Assembly: GCF_002269125.1 (NCBI RefSeq)
Contig: NZ_NQKI01000016.1
Location: 36,489-100,488 of the forward strand
Direction: 5' to 3'
DNA: 64,000 nt
From: Pseudomonas lundensis
GTDB taxonomy: Bacteria > Pseudomonadota > Gammaproteobacteria > Pseudomonadales > Pseudomonadaceae
Below the pieces are notes generated by a model, which was not told the DNA's origin, ran no database searches, and worked only from the letters and a program-made list of their open reading frames with translations. Each line of letters opens with the position of its first letter. Position 1 is the first letter of the stretch. Shown here one piece after another: positions 44,640-55,608 of the stretch. Made by a program: the position numbers and the translations under genes.

Positions 44640-47084
44640 ATGGCCTCGCCAGCCTTCACTTATTGTTTACCCCGGTTCGGCGTTGCCGCGGCAGTGGTCG
44701 GTTTTCTGAGCCTGACCGGTTGCCAGATGAACAACCCTGCCACCCAAAGCCTGGTGCCCACGTCAGGGGTGCAGCCGCTCAAAGGGCTGGCGCAGAACGT
44801 GTCGGTGCGGCGTAACGCACAGGGCATGCCGCTGATTGAAAGCAGCAGTTTCCATGACGCACTTTTCACGCTGGGCTATGTGCACGCCAGTGATCGCATC
44901 AGCCAGATGGTACGCCTACGCCTGCTCGCGCAAGGCCGTCTGGCGGAACTGGAGGGTGCCGATGCCCTACCAACCGACCGCCTGATGCGCAGCATCAACC
45001 TGAAGAAGAACGCCAGCGAGCTGTACAAAAGTGCATCGCCGCGCCTGAAAAAGTTTTTTGAGGTGTATGCCCGGGGCGTTAACGCTTACCTGTTTCGCTA
45101 CCGCGACAAACTGCCCGAATATCTGGCCCGGGCAGGTTATAAGGCCGAGTACTGGAGACCCGAAGATTCGGCACTGGTGTACAGCCTGCTGAGCTTCGGC
45201 ATGTCAACCAACCTGCAAGAGGAGTTGAATGCGCTGGTGCTGGCACAGAAAGTGGGCAGCGACAAATTGCCATGGCTGATGCCGACCTACCCCGGTGAAG
45301 CATTGCCTACCAGTGAGGCCGAGAAACTCAAGGGGTTGAACTTTGGCACTGCGTTGCAAGGGCTGGACAGCGTGACGCATGCCCTCGAACAGGTCACCCG
45401 CCTGAGCATGCCGGGCGTAACGGCGTCCAGTGACTGGGCGATAGGCCCGCAACGCAGCCGCTCGGGCAAAAGCCTGCTGGCCAACGATATTCATCAGCCC
45501 ATCGGCATCCCTTCGGCCTGGAGCTACGTGCAAATCCGCGCCCCAAAATATCAGGCTGCGGGAGCCTCGATTGCCGGGCTGCCGACCCTGTTTGCCGGTT
45601 TCAACGGTAACGTTGCGTGGGGCATGAGCATGGCCATGGGCGACAATCAGGACGTGTTTGTTGAGAAACTCAAACGCGAAGGCAATCGTCTTTACTACCT
45701 GTCGAACGGTAAATGGCTGCCCGCCAGCGTGCGCAATGAAACCTTCTTCATCAAAGGCCAGCGCCCGATTCGTGAAGCCGTCTATGAAACCCGTCACGGG
45801 CCACTGCTCAATACTGCGCTGAACAGTAGCCTGGGCCTGGCCCTGCAAATGCCGGACTTTAAGGACGACAAGACGCTGGACGCGTTTTTCAACCTGTCCC
45901 GCGCGCAAACCAGCGAGGCAGCCTCTGACGCCAGCCGTGAAATCCGTTCGGTCGCCCTCAACCTGTTGTATGCCGACGCCCGGCATATTGGCTGGCAAGT
46001 GACCGGCCTGTACCCCAACCGCCGCGAGGGCCTGGGCCTGATCCCGTCGCCGGGCTGGGAAAGTCGCTATGACTGGGACGGATACGCCGATGCCATGTTG
46101 CATCCCTACGATCAAGACCCGGCTCAAGGGTGGCTCGGCACAGCCAATCAGCGCACGGCGGCCTATGGCTACGGCATGCAACTGTCAAACTCGTGGCTGT
46201 CGCCCGAACGCAGTGAGCGCATCGCGCAACTGGCAGGCAGCGGCAAGCAGGACGCGCGCAGCCTGATTGCCATGCAGTACGATCAGGTCACCCTGTTCGC
46301 CCCCAAACTCAAAGCCATGCTCACCGCGCCCGGCATGACCCAGCCCTTGAAACAGGCCATTGCTGCCCTGCCCGCTGCCGATCAACCCAAGGCGCGCGAA
46401 GCCTTGAGCCGGTTATTGGCCTTTGACGGCAAGCTCAGCGCAAGCTCGGCCAATGCCGCGCTCTATGAACTGTTCCTGCAGGCCAGTACGCAAGTGACGT
46501 TCCTTGACGCCCTCGGGCCTGAGAACAGCGCCAGTTGGCAGGCATTCATCAGCAACGGCAACCTGTCGTACTCGGCTCAGGCCGATCACTTGCTGAGCCG
46601 CGAGGACAGTCCATTCTGGAATGACGCCCGCAATGGAAAAGCACGAGACAAACCGACAGTCCTGGCGCATAGCCTGGTGGCCGCTGTCGACAACGGTGAA
46701 CGCCTGATGGGCAGCGATCTCAAAGCCTGGCAATGGGACAAGTTGCACACTTACGTCTGGCGCAATGCCCAAGGCCAGGCTGTGCGCGGCCCCATCGCGG
46801 CGGGCGGTGATCACACCACGCTGAACATCGCCGCTTATCGCCTGGGGGATTCGAACTTTGACACGACGTTGATCCCGGCCATGCGCATGATCGTCGACTT
46901 CGGGCAGGTCGAACCGATGATGGCGCAGAACAGCAGCGGACAATCCAGCAACCCGGCCAGCCCGCATTACGCCGATGGCATCGATCCGTGGCTTAAAGGC
47001 CAGTACCTGAGCTTCCCGATGCAACCGCAACATTTCGACAAGGTGTATGGAAAAACCCGCCTGACGCTGACGCCGGGCAGGTAA
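44640..47084 (+). CDS. Penicillin-acylase-family lipoprotein (AHL/amide acylase-like)
   Basis: This 814-aa Ntn hydrolase has a signal peptide and lipobox SLTGCQ (Cys28). An alpha chain of about 235 mature residues is followed by the autoproteolytic site and a large beta chain. The predicted nucleophile is S263, in [10 protein letters not shown] rather than the more common GSNNW; ANDIHQP and [14 protein letters not shown] are the expected beta-chain neighbours. The family includes PvdQ and QuiP, which cleave acyl-homoserine lactones, and true penicillin acylases. Overall it looks closest to QuiP-like members, but the substrate cannot be assigned. Confidence 0.85.
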   Translation: MASPAFTYCLPRFGVAAAVVGFLSLTGCQMNNPATQSLVPTSGVQPLKGLAQNVSVRRNAQGMPLIESSSFHDALFTLGYVHASDRISQMVRLRLLAQGRLAELEGADALPTDRLMRSINLKKNASELYKSASPRLKKFFEVYARGVNAYLFRYRDKLPEYLARAGYKAEYWRPEDSALVYSLLSFGMSTNLQEELNALVLAQKVGSDKLPWLMPTYPGEALPTSEAEKLKGLNFGTALQGLDSVTHALEQVTRLSMPGVTASSDWAIGPQRSRSGKSLLANDIHQPIGIPSAWSYVQIRAPKYQAAGASIAGLPTLFAGFNGNVAWGMSMAMGDNQDVFVEKLKREGNRLYYLSNGKWLPASVRNETFFIKGQRPIREAVYETRHGPLLNTALNSSLGLALQMPDFKDDKTLDAFFNLSRAQTSEAASDASREIRSVALNLLYADARHIGWQVTGLYPNRREGLGLIPSPGWESRYDWDGYADAMLHPYDQDPAQGWLGTANQRTAAYGYGMQLSNSWLSPERSERIAQLAGSGKQDARSLIAMQYDQVTLFAPKLKAMLTAPGMTQPLKQAIAALPAADQPKAREALSRLLAFDGKLSASSANAALYELFLQASTQVTFLDALGPENSASWQAFISNGNLSYSAQADHLLSREDSPFWNDARNGKARDKPTVLAHSLVAAVDNGERLMGSDLKAWQWDKLHTYVWRNAQGQAVRGPIAAGGDHTTLNIAAYRLGDSNFDTTLIPAMRMIVDFGQVEPMMAQNSSGQSSNPASPHYADGIDPWLKGQYLSFPMQPQHFDKVYGKTRLTLTPGR

Positions 47085-47093
47085 AACCGCGAG

Positions 47094-47140
47094 CACTGCC
47101 GCGCCGGGAACGTTCACCGAGCCCACCTTGCGCGGCAGTG
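47094..47140. repeat. 11-bp inverted repeat downstream of the acylase gene
   Basis: CACTGCCGCGC (47094-47104) and GCGCGGCAGTG (47130-47140) are perfect complements 25 nt apart, just after the acylase stop codon. It may be a stem protecting the mRNA 3' end; there is no T-run. Confidence 0.5.
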
Positions 47141-47217
47141 TCAGCACCTGCACCTTTTTCGAACTTCCCGCCCTGTCCTTGCCTCCTACATAACAAGCCC
47201 ATTGCCACGGCATCCCC

Positions 47218-48237
47218 ATGGACCTTGTGATTGCGCGACCTGAAGGCTTGTACTGCCCGCCCGGGGATTTTTACATCGACCCCTGGCGCCCTGTCGAACG
47301 TTCGGTAATTACCCACGGGCATGGCGACCATGCGCGCACGGGTAACACCCATTACCTGGCCGCCGAACCCGGCGCGGGCATTTTACGTGCGCGGCTGGGG
47401 CAAGACATCAGCCTGCAAACTCTGGCCTACGGCGAACCCCTGAAACACCATGGCGTTACCCTCAGTTTTCACCCTGCGGGCCATGTGCTGGGCTCGGCGC
47501 AGGTACGACTGGAGTACAAAGGCGAAGTGTGGGTGGCCTCCGGCGATTACAAAGTGGAACCCGACGGCACCTGCGCGCCGTTCGAGCCCGTGCGCTGCCA
47601 CACGTTCATCACCGAATCGACCTTTGGCGTGCCGATTTACCGTTGGCAGCCACAAGCGCAGATTTTTGCCGAAATCAACCAGTGGTGGCGGGCCAATCAG
47701 CGCGTAGGCAAGGCCAGCGTGTTGTTCTGTTATGCCTTCGGTAAAGCGCAGCGTATTTTGCATGGCATCGACGCCAGTATTGGCCCGATCGTGGCTCACG
47801 GTTCTGTGGAGCCACTAAACCGGGTGTACCGCGACGCCGGCATTTACATCCCGCAAACGCTGTACGCAGGGGACCTCAAAAAGACTGATCCCTTGCTGCG
47901 GCAGGCATTGATTCTGGCGCCCCCCTCCTCGGGCGGCAGCACCTGGATGCGCCGCTTTGGCGACTACAGCGATGCCTTTGCCAGCGGCTGGATGCGCCTG
48001 CGCGGTCCGCGGCGACGCCGGGGTGTTGATCGCGGGTTTATCCTCTCCGACCACGCCGACTGGCCCGGATTGTTGTGGGCCATCGAACAGACCGGTGCGC
48101 AACGGGTCATGGTCACCCATGGATCCATCGGCACCCTGGTACGGTTTCTGCGGGAAAAGGGGCTGGATGCCCAAGGCTTTGTCACTGAATATGGCGATGA
48201 CGAAGAAGCAGCGCCCCTACCGGAGCCTGCCTCATGA
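47218..48237 (+). CDS. Ligase-associated DNA exonuclease (metallo-beta-lactamase fold)
   Basis: This 339-aa MBL/beta-CASP-like nuclease has the metal motif THGHGDHAR (about residues 34-42). FHPAGHVLGSAQV and the C-terminal SDHADWPGL/VTHGS are typical of the ligase-associated exonuclease family. It is the first gene of the four-part repair cluster and overlaps the ligase start by 4 bp (ATGA). It is expected to trim DNA ends or gaps before ligation; this is by family. Confidence 0.92.
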   Translation: MDLVIARPEGLYCPPGDFYIDPWRPVERSVITHGHGDHARTGNTHYLAAEPGAGILRARLGQDISLQTLAYGEPLKHHGVTLSFHPAGHVLGSAQVRLEYKGEVWVASGDYKVEPDGTCAPFEPVRCHTFITESTFGVPIYRWQPQAQIFAEINQWWRANQRVGKASVLFCYAFGKAQRILHGIDASIGPIVAHGSVEPLNRVYRDAGIYIPQTLYAGDLKKTDPLLRQALILAPPSSGGSTWMRRFGDYSDAFASGWMRLRGPRRRRGVDRGFILSDHADWPGLLWAIEQTGAQRVMVTHGSIGTLVRFLREKGLDAQGFVTEYGDDEEAAPLPEPAS

Positions 48238-49889
48238 AAGCCTTCGCCCAGCTCTATGGTCGGCTCGACGCCACCACCTCCAGCAACGCCAAGCTGGCCG
48301 CGCTGCAAGACTATTTCAGCCAGGCCCAACCCGCGGATGCCGCGTGGGCGGTGTACTTCTTGGCAGGCGGACGCCCGCGCCAACTGGTGCCCAGCCGCGT
48401 GCTGCGCGAGATTGGCATGCAGCAGGCCGACTTGCCTGAGTGGCTGTTCGAAGAAAGCTACCAGGCGGTGGGGGATCTGGCCGAAACCCTGTCGCTGCTG
48501 TTGCCCGAGTCCCCGCACAGCAGTGAGACCGGGCTCGCCGACTGGGTTGAAAACCATCTGTTACCGCTGCGCGGAGCGACGCCAGATGCTTTGTCCCTGC
48601 GACTTCCCGCGCTGTGGGCGCAACTGGATCAACAAAGCCTGATGGTCTGCATCAAATTGATCACCGGCAGTTTTCGCGTGGGCGTCTCCAAACTGCTGGT
48701 GACCCGCGCGCTCGCGGCCCTGGCCGGGGTCGACAGTAAGCGCGTGGCCCAGCGGCTGGTGGGGTATACCGAGCTGTCGCGCAAACCTTCTGCGGCCGAT
48801 TACCTGAAACTGATCGCCGAACCCTCCGCTGACGAACACGCACAACGTGGCGGGCAACCTTACCCGTTTTTCCTGGCACACCCGCTGCAACTGCCGGTCG
48901 AACAATTCGAGGCCCTGCTGGGGCCGCCCGCAGACTGGCAAGTGGAATGGAAGTGGGACGGTATACGTGCACAACTGGTCAAGCGCGACGGGCAAGTGTG
49001 GCTCTGGTCGCGGGGCGAGGAATTAATCAGCGAGCGCTTCCCGGAGCTTTTGGAAATGGGCGCTGCACTACCGGATGGGTGCGTCATCGATGGCGAAATC
49101 GTGGTCTGGCATCACGCACCGCAGGCCGGCCCCAACGTGCAGCCATTTGCCCTGCTGCAGCAGCGTATTGGCCGCAAGACGCTAAGCAAAAAGATCCTTC
49201 AGGAGATTCCGGTGGTGCTGCTTGCATACGACTTGCTGGAGTGGCAAGGCCAGGACTGGCGCCAGCACCCGCAGGCGCAACGACGGGCGCAACTGGAAGG
49301 TGCAGTGGATCAGGCCAACCAGCCAGCGCTGCAGCTGTCCCCCCAATTGCACGGCAGCGACTGGGCTGACTTGGCGCAACAACGCACCACCTCTCGCGCC
49401 CTGAGCGTGGAAGGGATGATGCTCAAATCGCGCACAGCCCAGTACGGCGTCGGGCGCACCAAAGACGTGGGCGTGTGGTGGAAATGGAAAGTCGACCCGT
49501 TCAGCGTCGATGCTGTGCTGATCTACGCCCAACGCGGGCATGGTCGCCGTGCCAGCCTCTACAGCGATTACACATTTGCCGTGTGGGACGGTCCGCCGGA
49601 AAAATCCGACCGCCAATTGGTGCCTTTTGCAAAGGCTTATTCAGGTTTGACCGACGAAGAAATGCGCAAAGTCGACGCCATCGTACGTAAGACCACCGTC
49701 GAGAAATTCGGGCCGGTCAGCAGCGTGACTCCCAGCATGGTGTTCGAGCTGGGGTTTGAAGGCATTGCCCTGTCAAAACGCCATAAAAGTGGAATCGCCG
49801 TGCGCTTTCCGCGCATGTTGCGCTGGCGACATGACAAAGGTGTCGCGGATGCCGACAGCCTTGAAACCTTGCAAGCACTGCTGGGCTAA
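48234..49889 (+). CDS. ATP-dependent DNA ligase of the repair cluster
   Basis: This 551-aa ligase has an N-terminal DNA-binding domain (about 1-200). The nucleotidyltransferase domain carries the adenylated lysine K240 in VEWKWDGIRAQLV, then motif III (VIDGEIVVW), motif IV (EGMMLKSR) and motif V (WWKWKVDPF). A C-terminal OB domain follows. It differs from the NAD-dependent housekeeping LigA. It starts inside the exonuclease stop, so the two are co-translated. Confidence 0.94.
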   Translation: MKAFAQLYGRLDATTSSNAKLAALQDYFSQAQPADAAWAVYFLAGGRPRQLVPSRVLREIGMQQADLPEWLFEESYQAVGDLAETLSLLLPESPHSSETGLADWVENHLLPLRGATPDALSLRLPALWAQLDQQSLMVCIKLITGSFRVGVSKLLVTRALAALAGVDSKRVAQRLVGYTELSRKPSAADYLKLIAEPSADEHAQRGGQPYPFFLAHPLQLPVEQFEALLGPPADWQVEWKWDGIRAQLVKRDGQVWLWSRGEELISERFPELLEMGAALPDGCVIDGEIVVWHHAPQAGPNVQPFALLQQRIGRKTLSKKILQEIPVVLLAYDLLEWQGQDWRQHPQAQRRAQLEGAVDQANQPALQLSPQLHGSDWADLAQQRTTSRALSVEGMMLKSRTAQYGVGRTKDVGVWWKWKVDPFSVDAVLIYAQRGHGRRASLYSDYTFAVWDGPPEKSDRQLVPFAKAYSGLTDEEMRKVDAIVRKTTVEKFGPVSSVTPSMVFELGFEGIALSKRHKSGIAVRFPRMLRWRHDKGVADADSLETLQALLG

Positions 49890-50028
49890 AGGCCATCACC
49901 GATGTGGAAAGCGCGGTGTGGGTGCTATGCGCGCGCCAGCATCGCTGCCATTATTCGCGCCTGCGTGACCTCACTCGCCGGAACGCTGCAGGCTGGCGCG
50001 CCCTGACTTGGCTCATCGGGACTTTTGC

Positions 50029-51156
50029 ATGCAAACAAAGCGACATCAAACCCACCCCCTGCTGGCCCCCGTGCCCGGCGGTGAGCGGCACATTCACAGT
50101 TTTCACTATGGGCCTGACCAACCACAGGGCAAGGTCTACATTCAGGCCGCACTGCACGCAGATGAACTGCCAGGCATGCTGGTGGCCTGGCACCTCAAGC
50201 AGCGGCTGGCAGAGCTGGAAAACGATGGCCGGTTGCGCAGTGAAATCGTGGTCGTGCCCATGGCCAATCCCGCCGGCCTGGAACAAGTGTTGATGGACGT
50301 GCCTCTGGGTCGTTTTGAACTGGAAAGCGGGCAGAACTTCAATCGCCTGTTTCTCGATTTGAGCCTGGAAATAGGTGATGCCATTGAAGGGCTTTTAACC
50401 GATGACCCTGACCATAACCTGCACCTGATTCGCCATCACGTGCGTGCAACCCTCGCCCAACACGTACCCGCCACCCCTCTGCAATCACTGCGTTCCACCC
50501 TGCAAACACTGGCTTGCGATGCCGATATCGTGCTGGACCTGCATTGCGATTTTGAAGCCGTCCCTCACCTTTACACGACCCCCGATGCCTGGCCTCGGGT
50601 CGAGCCGCTGGCCCGTCGCATCGGTGCACAGGCAAGCCTGCTGGCCACCGACTCTGGCGGGTTGTCCTTCGATGAGTGCCTGACGCTCGTGTGGTGGGAG
50701 CTCAAACAACGCTTCGGTCACGTCGCAGCCATCCCCCAGGGTTGTGTGTCGGTCACCGTGGAGTTGCGCGGTCAGCATGACGTCAGCCATCCCATGGCCA
50801 AGGCCGACTGTGAGGCATTGCTTGATTATTTGATCGACATGGGCGCCATTGCTGGCGATCCGCCCCCTGCACCCGCGTTGTTGTGCCCTGCTACGCCGCT
50901 GGCCGGGGTTGAACCGGTTGCAACGCCCGTTGGGGGGTTGCTGGTATTTTGCGCCAGCCCGGGCGAGAAACTGCGCGACGGGCAACTCATCGCCCAGGTT
51001 ATTGATCCGGTCAGCGATCGTGTCACGCCGGTTTACAGCGCAACCGACGGCGTGTTGTATGCCCGCTCGTTGCGGCGCATGGCCACGGCTGGCATGGTCA
51101 TCGCCCATGTGGCGGGGGCCGGGGAGCACCGCAGCGGGTACCTGCTGTCGCCTTGA
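50029..51156 (+). CDS. Succinylglutamate desuccinylase/aspartoacylase family metallopeptidase-like protein
   Basis: This protein of about 375 aa is of the AstE/AspA superfamily. VYIQAALHADELPGMLVAWHL carries the zinc ligands His and Glu, LDLHCDFEAVPHLYT provides the second His, and VTVELRGQHDV carries the catalytic Glu. The C-terminal beta-domain (FCASPGEKLRDGQLIAQVID) is lipoyl-like. The natural substrate is an N-acylated amino acid or similar. It splits the ligase from the helicase of an otherwise continuous repair cluster. A TTG at 50008 is an alternative start, but ATG at 50029 is favoured. Confidence 0.82.
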   Translation: MQTKRHQTHPLLAPVPGGERHIHSFHYGPDQPQGKVYIQAALHADELPGMLVAWHLKQRLAELENDGRLRSEIVVVPMANPAGLEQVLMDVPLGRFELESGQNFNRLFLDLSLEIGDAIEGLLTDDPDHNLHLIRHHVRATLAQHVPATPLQSLRSTLQTLACDADIVLDLHCDFEAVPHLYTTPDAWPRVEPLARRIGAQASLLATDSGGLSFDECLTLVWWELKQRFGHVAAIPQGCVSVTVELRGQHDVSHPMAKADCEALLDYLIDMGAIAGDPPPAPALLCPATPLAGVEPVATPVGGLLVFCASPGEKLRDGQLIAQVIDPVSDRVTPVYSATDGVLYARSLRRMATAGMVIAHVAGAGEHRSGYLLSP

Positions 51157-51235
51157 GGCGAACGACAATTTTGGGCACTAACCGGCGGCGCTCGCGGTCT
51201 GTAAATCAAGCCCCCTCAGAGCATCGCCCGCGCGT

Positions 51236-53728
51236 ATGGCTGACTCTACTAACTTCGCGAAACAGTGGTTCACTGCTCGACAGTGGGTACCGTTCGACTT
51301 TCAGAAAAAAGTCTGGGCGGCGGTCAAGCGCGGTGAGTCCGGGCTGCTGCATGCCAGCACCGGTGCTGGCAAAACCTATGCGGTATGGTTTGCAGCACTC
51401 AACCGTTTTGCCCGTGCTGCGCCAGCCAAACCGCTCACTGCGCCCAAATCGCGCAAACCGGCCTCAGCACCGCTGACGGTGCTGTGGATCACCCCCATGC
51501 GCGCGCTGGCAGCGGACACCGCGCGTGCGCTGGATGCACCGCTGGCAGATTTGAACATCCCATGGACCGTTGGCCTGCGCACGGGCGACACCAGCAGCAG
51601 TGAACGCGCCCGACAGGGCCGTCGCCTGCCCAGTGCGCTGGCCACCACACCCGAAAGCCTGACCTTGCTGCTGACCCGTGCTGACGCAGAGGCACAGATG
51701 GCCAACCTGCGCATGTTGGTGGTCGATGAGTGGCATGAGTTGATTGGCAACAAACGCGGAGTACAACTGCAATTGGCGTTAGCTCGATTGCGCAAGTGGA
51801 ATCCACAACTGATTGTGTGGGGCATTTCTGCAACCCTTGGTAATCAGGCCCACGCTCAGGACGTGCTGTTGCCGCAAGGCGGGGGCGCCAGCGTACAGGG
51901 CAACGTCATTAAGGATTTGCAGGTCGACACCCTGTTGCCGCCCTCGATAGAACGCTTTCCCTGGGCGGGGCACATCGGCTTGCGCATGTTGCCGGCAGTT
52001 GTGAACGAGGTGGACAGCAGCGCCAGTTGCCTGATTTTTACCAATACCCGCGCGCAATCCGAGATTTGGTATCAGGCGTTGCTAGAGGCCCGTCCCGATT
52101 GGGCCGGATTAATTGCCCTGCACCACGGTTCATTGGCCAGAGGCGTGCGCGATTGGGTCGAGCGCAGCCTCAAGGAAGGCACACTGAAGGCGGTTGTATG
52201 TACGTCGAGTCTGGATCTGGGCGTGGATTTCTTACCGGTTGAGCGGGTGCTGCAAATCGGCTCGGTCAAAGGCATTGCCCGTTTGATGCAACGCGCCGGG
52301 CGCTCAGGGCATGCGCCGGGGCGGCCTTCGCGCGTTACGCTGGTGCCGACCCACAGCCTGGAACTGGTAGAAGCAGCAGCCGCCAAAGCCGCAGTGGCGG
52401 CCCGTTTGATCGAGCCCCGGGAATCCCCCCACTGCCCGCTGGATGTGTTGGTGCAACATCTGGTCAGCATGGCGTTGGCCGGCGGTTTTCTGCCTGATGA
52501 ATTACTCGACGAAGTGCGCAGCACCTGGGCTTATCGCGACTTGAGCGAGGAACAATGGCGCTGGGCGCTGGCGTTTGTCCATCATGGCGGCGACTCGCTG
52601 ACGGCGTATCCGGACTATCAGCGCGTTGAACCCGATGCCGATGGCGTGTGGAGAGTCCCCAGCGCACGCCTGGCCCGACGCCACCGTATGAGCATCGGCA
52701 CCATCGTCAGTGACGCCAGTATCCAGCTTAAGTACTGGCGCAAAGGCGGCGGCGGGCAATCGCTGGGCAGTGTCGAAGAAGGCTTTATTGCAAGGCTTAA
52801 ACCGGGGGACGGCTTTTTGTTCGGCGGGCGCTTGCTTGAACTGGTGCGCGTCGAAAACATGGTGGCGTACGTCAAACGCACCTCGGGTAAAAAAGCCGCC
52901 GTACCGCGCTGGAATGGAGGACGAATGCCACTGTCCAGCGAGCTGGCGCATGCCTTGGTCGCGCAGCTGGATGCCGCTCGCCACGGTCAGTTCACAGGGC
53001 CGGAAATGCAGGCAATCAAACCCTTGCTGGCGGTGCAAGAGGCGTGGTCGGCCCTGCCCGGCACCCACACCCTGCTGGCCGAGACCCTTAAATCCCGTGA
53101 AGGCTGGCACCTGTTCTTGTATCCCTTTGCTGGCAGGCAGGTGCACCTGGGGCTGGCCAGCCTGTTGGCCTGGCGGGTCAGTCAACAGCAACCGCTGACA
53201 TTCTCAATCGCGGTGAATGACTATGGTTTTGAACTGCTCAGTGCAACTGCAGTGGACTGGGCGTCCCTTCTGAACGCAGGCCTGTTTGATGAGGGTCACT
53301 TGCTGGAAGACATTCTTGCCAGCCTCAACGCCGGTGAGCTGGCCCTCAGGCGCTTTCGGGAGATTGCGCGCATTTCAGGACTGGTTTTTGGCGGCTATCC
53401 CGGCGCGCAAAAAAGCACGCGGCAGGTTCAAGCCTCCAGCGGTTTGTTTTTTGAAGTCTTCAAGCAATACGACGCCAACAACCTGTTACTGACCCAAGCC
53501 CAGGAGGAGGTGTTGCGCCAGGAGCTGGACATTCAGCGCCTGGAACTGACCTTGAGCGACATGCGCACCTTAACGCTCGACCTGCATGCTATTAAGCGGG
53601 CAACCCCGTTCGCCTTTCCACTCCTGGTGGAGCGCTTTCGCGAAAGTCTAAGCTCCGAGAAACTGGCGGACCGCATCGCCCGCATGGTCAAGGACCTGGA
53701 AGCCGCTGCCTTGAAAGGAACGAAATAG
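51236..53728 (+). CDS. Ligase-associated DNA-damage-response DEXH helicase (Lhr-core type)
   Basis: This 830-aa superfamily 2 helicase has a P-loop [15 protein letters not shown] (about 41-55). [17 protein letters not shown] is motif Ia, DEWH the Walker B box ([10 protein letters not shown]), and [10 protein letters not shown] motif III. Motif VI ([14 protein letters not shown]) precedes a C-terminal Lhr-core region. It is a 3'-5' DNA helicase homologous to the core of Lhr, characterised in P. putida and mycobacteria. It precedes pdeM by 1 bp, indicating a common mRNA. Confidence 0.94.
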   Translation: MADSTNFAKQWFTARQWVPFDFQKKVWAAVKRGESGLLHASTGAGKTYAVWFAALNRFARAAPAKPLTAPKSRKPASAPLTVLWITPMRALAADTARALDAPLADLNIPWTVGLRTGDTSSSERARQGRRLPSALATTPESLTLLLTRADAEAQMANLRMLVVDEWHELIGNKRGVQLQLALARLRKWNPQLIVWGISATLGNQAHAQDVLLPQGGGASVQGNVIKDLQVDTLLPPSIERFPWAGHIGLRMLPAVVNEVDSSASCLIFTNTRAQSEIWYQALLEARPDWAGLIALHHGSLARGVRDWVERSLKEGTLKAVVCTSSLDLGVDFLPVERVLQIGSVKGIARLMQRAGRSGHAPGRPSRVTLVPTHSLELVEAAAAKAAVAARLIEPRESPHCPLDVLVQHLVSMALAGGFLPDELLDEVRSTWAYRDLSEEQWRWALAFVHHGGDSLTAYPDYQRVEPDADGVWRVPSARLARRHRMSIGTIVSDASIQLKYWRKGGGGQSLGSVEEGFIARLKPGDGFLFGGRLLELVRVENMVAYVKRTSGKKAAVPRWNGGRMPLSSELAHALVAQLDAARHGQFTGPEMQAIKPLLAVQEAWSALPGTHTLLAETLKSREGWHLFLYPFAGRQVHLGLASLLAWRVSQQQPLTFSIAVNDYGFELLSATAVDWASLLNAGLFDEGHLLEDILASLNAGELALRRFREIARISGLVFGGYPGAQKSTRQVQASSGLFFEVFKQYDANNLLLTQAQEEVLRQELDIQRLELTLSDMRTLTLDLHAIKRATPFAFPLLVERFRESLSSEKLADRIARMVKDLEAAALKGTK

Positions 53729-53729
53729 C

Positions 53730-54386
53730 ATGAAGCTAGCGGTTGAACTGGCAGGTGAAGAAGTATGGCTGTTGGCAGAAAAGGCAATGTTTTGGCCGCG
53801 GCGGCAAACCCTGTTGATTGCTGACGCGCATTTCGGCAAGGCGGCAGCCTATCGAAAACTGGGCCAGCCGGTGCCGACAGGAACGACTCAAACCAATATC
53901 GATGTACTGAATCGTTTAATGAAGCGTTATCCCTGCACAGAAGTGATTTTTCTAGGGGACTTTCTGCATGCACCTGAATCCCACGCGCTCAACACATTGG
54001 CCGCCATTCGCACCTGGCGCGAAGCGCATTCCGAGGTGACGATGACTTTGATAAGGGGCAACCACGACCGGCGCGCAGGAGATCCACCAGACGCGTTGAA
54101 GATTGAGGTGATTGCCGAGCCGCTACTGCTGGGGCCCTTTGCACTTCAGCATGAGCCAGATCCCCATGAAACACACCATGTGCTGGCCGGTCATGTGCAT
54201 CCTACATACCGACTGCGCGGTAAGGGCAGACAGAGCGTACGGGCGCCCTGCTTCTGTCTTGGCACCAAGGTCAGCGTATTACCGGCGTTCGGCGCATTCA
54301 CTGGGGGGATGAACATCAGCCCTGCGCCCGGCACGCGCCTGTATCTGGTAGCAGATGAGGGCGTGTGGCCACTGACGCATGACTGA
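53730..54386 (+). CDS. pdeM: Ligase-associated DNA-damage-response endonuclease PdeM (MPE)
   Basis: This 218-aa manganese-dependent calcineurin-like phosphoesterase has the metal-binding motifs DAHFGKAAAYR (about 31-41), FLGDFLHAPESH, TLIRGNHDRR and AGHVHPTYRL. In P. putida the homologous MPE is a single-strand DNA endonuclease encoded with Lhr, exonuclease and ligase. It starts one base after the helicase stop and uses an AAGGAA ribosome site inside the helicase gene. A convergent small gene begins 8 bp after its end. Confidence 0.93.
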   Translation: MKLAVELAGEEVWLLAEKAMFWPRRQTLLIADAHFGKAAAYRKLGQPVPTGTTQTNIDVLNRLMKRYPCTEVIFLGDFLHAPESHALNTLAAIRTWREAHSEVTMTLIRGNHDRRAGDPPDALKIEVIAEPLLLGPFALQHEPDPHETHHVLAGHVHPTYRLRGKGRQSVRAPCFCLGTKVSVLPAFGAFTGGMNISPAPGTRLYLVADEGVWPLTHD

Positions 54387-54394
54387 CTGAATAT

Positions 54395-54595
54395 TCACGC
54401 CACGGGGGCAGGTGGAGGCTCGTCGGGAATCGTCGGAACGCCCGGTTCAGTGGGCTGCGGGGTATCGGGATCAGGCTGGCCGGGGATACCGCCTGCTTGC
54501 ATCTGAGGGTGTGCGAGCAGCGACCAGGCCAACATACCGACCTGATTAGGTTCAAGGCTGGCCAATTGGGCGCGGATACTCGGATCAATCTTCAT
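54395..54595 (-). CDS. Small proline-rich conserved hypothetical protein
   Basis: This 66-aa protein has an N-terminal helix (MKIDPSIRAQLASLEPNQVG) and a Pro/Asp-rich, probably disordered C-terminal half (PDPDTPQPTEPGVPTIPDEP). A good AGGAG ribosome site lies 8 nt upstream of the ATG. I believe it recurs in Pseudomonas genomes; its function is unknown. Confidence 0.58.
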   Translation of the reverse strand: MKIDPSIRAQLASLEPNQVGMLAWSLLAHPQMQAGGIPGQPDPDTPQPTEPGVPTIPDEPPPAPVA

Positions 54596-54689
54596 AGGGG
54601 CACTCCTGAGCGTGGATCCGGCGCGCTGGGTGCATCACCGGAAATACACTCAGTAGAGTGCATTTTCGCTCAGGAATTCCCTCAGCTCG

Positions 54690-55256
54690 TCAGGTACGTG
54701 GCAAGGTCACGCCGCGCTGGCCCTGGTATTTGCCACCACGGTCCTTGTAGGAGACTTCACATTCTTCATCGGACTCAAAGAACAACATCTGTGCGACACC
54801 TTCGTTGGCGTAGATTTTCGCTGGCAAGGTCGTGGTGTTGGAGAACTCCAGCGTCACGTGGCCTTCCCACTCCGGCTCAAGCGGGGTCACGTTGACGATA
54901 ATGCCGCAGCGGGCGTACGTGCTCTTGCCCAGACAGATAGTCAGCACGTTGCGCGGAATACGGAAGTACTCGACGGTGCGCGCCAGGGCGAACGAGTTGG
55001 GGGGAATGATGCACACGTCACTGGTGACATCGACAAAGCTGCCTTCATCGAAATTTTTTGGATCGACGGTGGCGGAATTGATGTTGGTGAACACCTTGAA
55101 TTCGTTCGCGCAACGCACGTCATAGCCGTAGCTCGACACACCATAGGAGATCAGACGGTCGGCGCCTTCGCCGCGCACCTGGCGCTCAACGAAGGGTTCG
55201 ATCATGCCGTGCTCTTGCGCCATGCGGCGGATCCACTTGTCTGATTTGATGCTCAT
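54690..55256 (-). CDS. dcd: dCTP deaminase Dcd
   Basis: This 188-aa trimeric enzyme converts dCTP to dUTP for thymidylate synthesis. Signatures are [21 protein letters not shown] at the start, [14 protein letters not shown], the [29 protein letters not shown] core and [18 protein letters not shown] with the catalytic Glu. The ATG at 55256 gives the normal length; the frame extends upstream without homology. Confidence 0.96.
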   Translation of the reverse strand: MSIKSDKWIRRMAQEHGMIEPFVERQVRGEGADRLISYGVSSYGYDVRCANEFKVFTNINSATVDPKNFDEGSFVDVTSDVCIIPPNSFALARTVEYFRIPRNVLTICLGKSTYARCGIIVNVTPLEPEWEGHVTLEFSNTTTLPAKIYANEGVAQMLFFESDEECEVSYKDRGGKYQGQRGVTLPRT

Positions 55257-55608
55257 GGCGGGGTGTCCTGAATAGCGAGGTGGAAAAATTCTGTTGGGCA
55301 TCTTACCGGTGCGCGGTGTCAGGTTCAAAAGCCTGAGACAGATTTATTGAAAATAGCTGTACCTACCGGGAATACAGGCTGTGAGGCCAACCGCCAGTCA
55401 CGTTTTTAGAGAAACCTTCGCAAAGACCCTTTGCACGTTCCTGAAAAAGGGTTAAGGTGGCGTCACTGTGTTGCTTGTGTCACTGAGAATCTCTACACGA
55501 TGTTGAATTTCGATCCAACCATCTCCAAGAATTTTTCCTGCTCTTTGCACTCAGTCTCGGCCAGGGCTTTTCCTGAGTCGCAGTTATCTTTGTCCAAGGA
55601 GTTACACC
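55257..55608 (+). other. Intergenic region: long cold-shock leader and dcd promoter
   Basis: 352 bp between the divergent dcd and cold-shock genes. The part from about 55440 is likely the long structured 5' leader typical of csp mRNAs, ending in a strong CAAGGAGTTACACC ribosome site. Nothing else was recognised. Confidence 0.5.
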
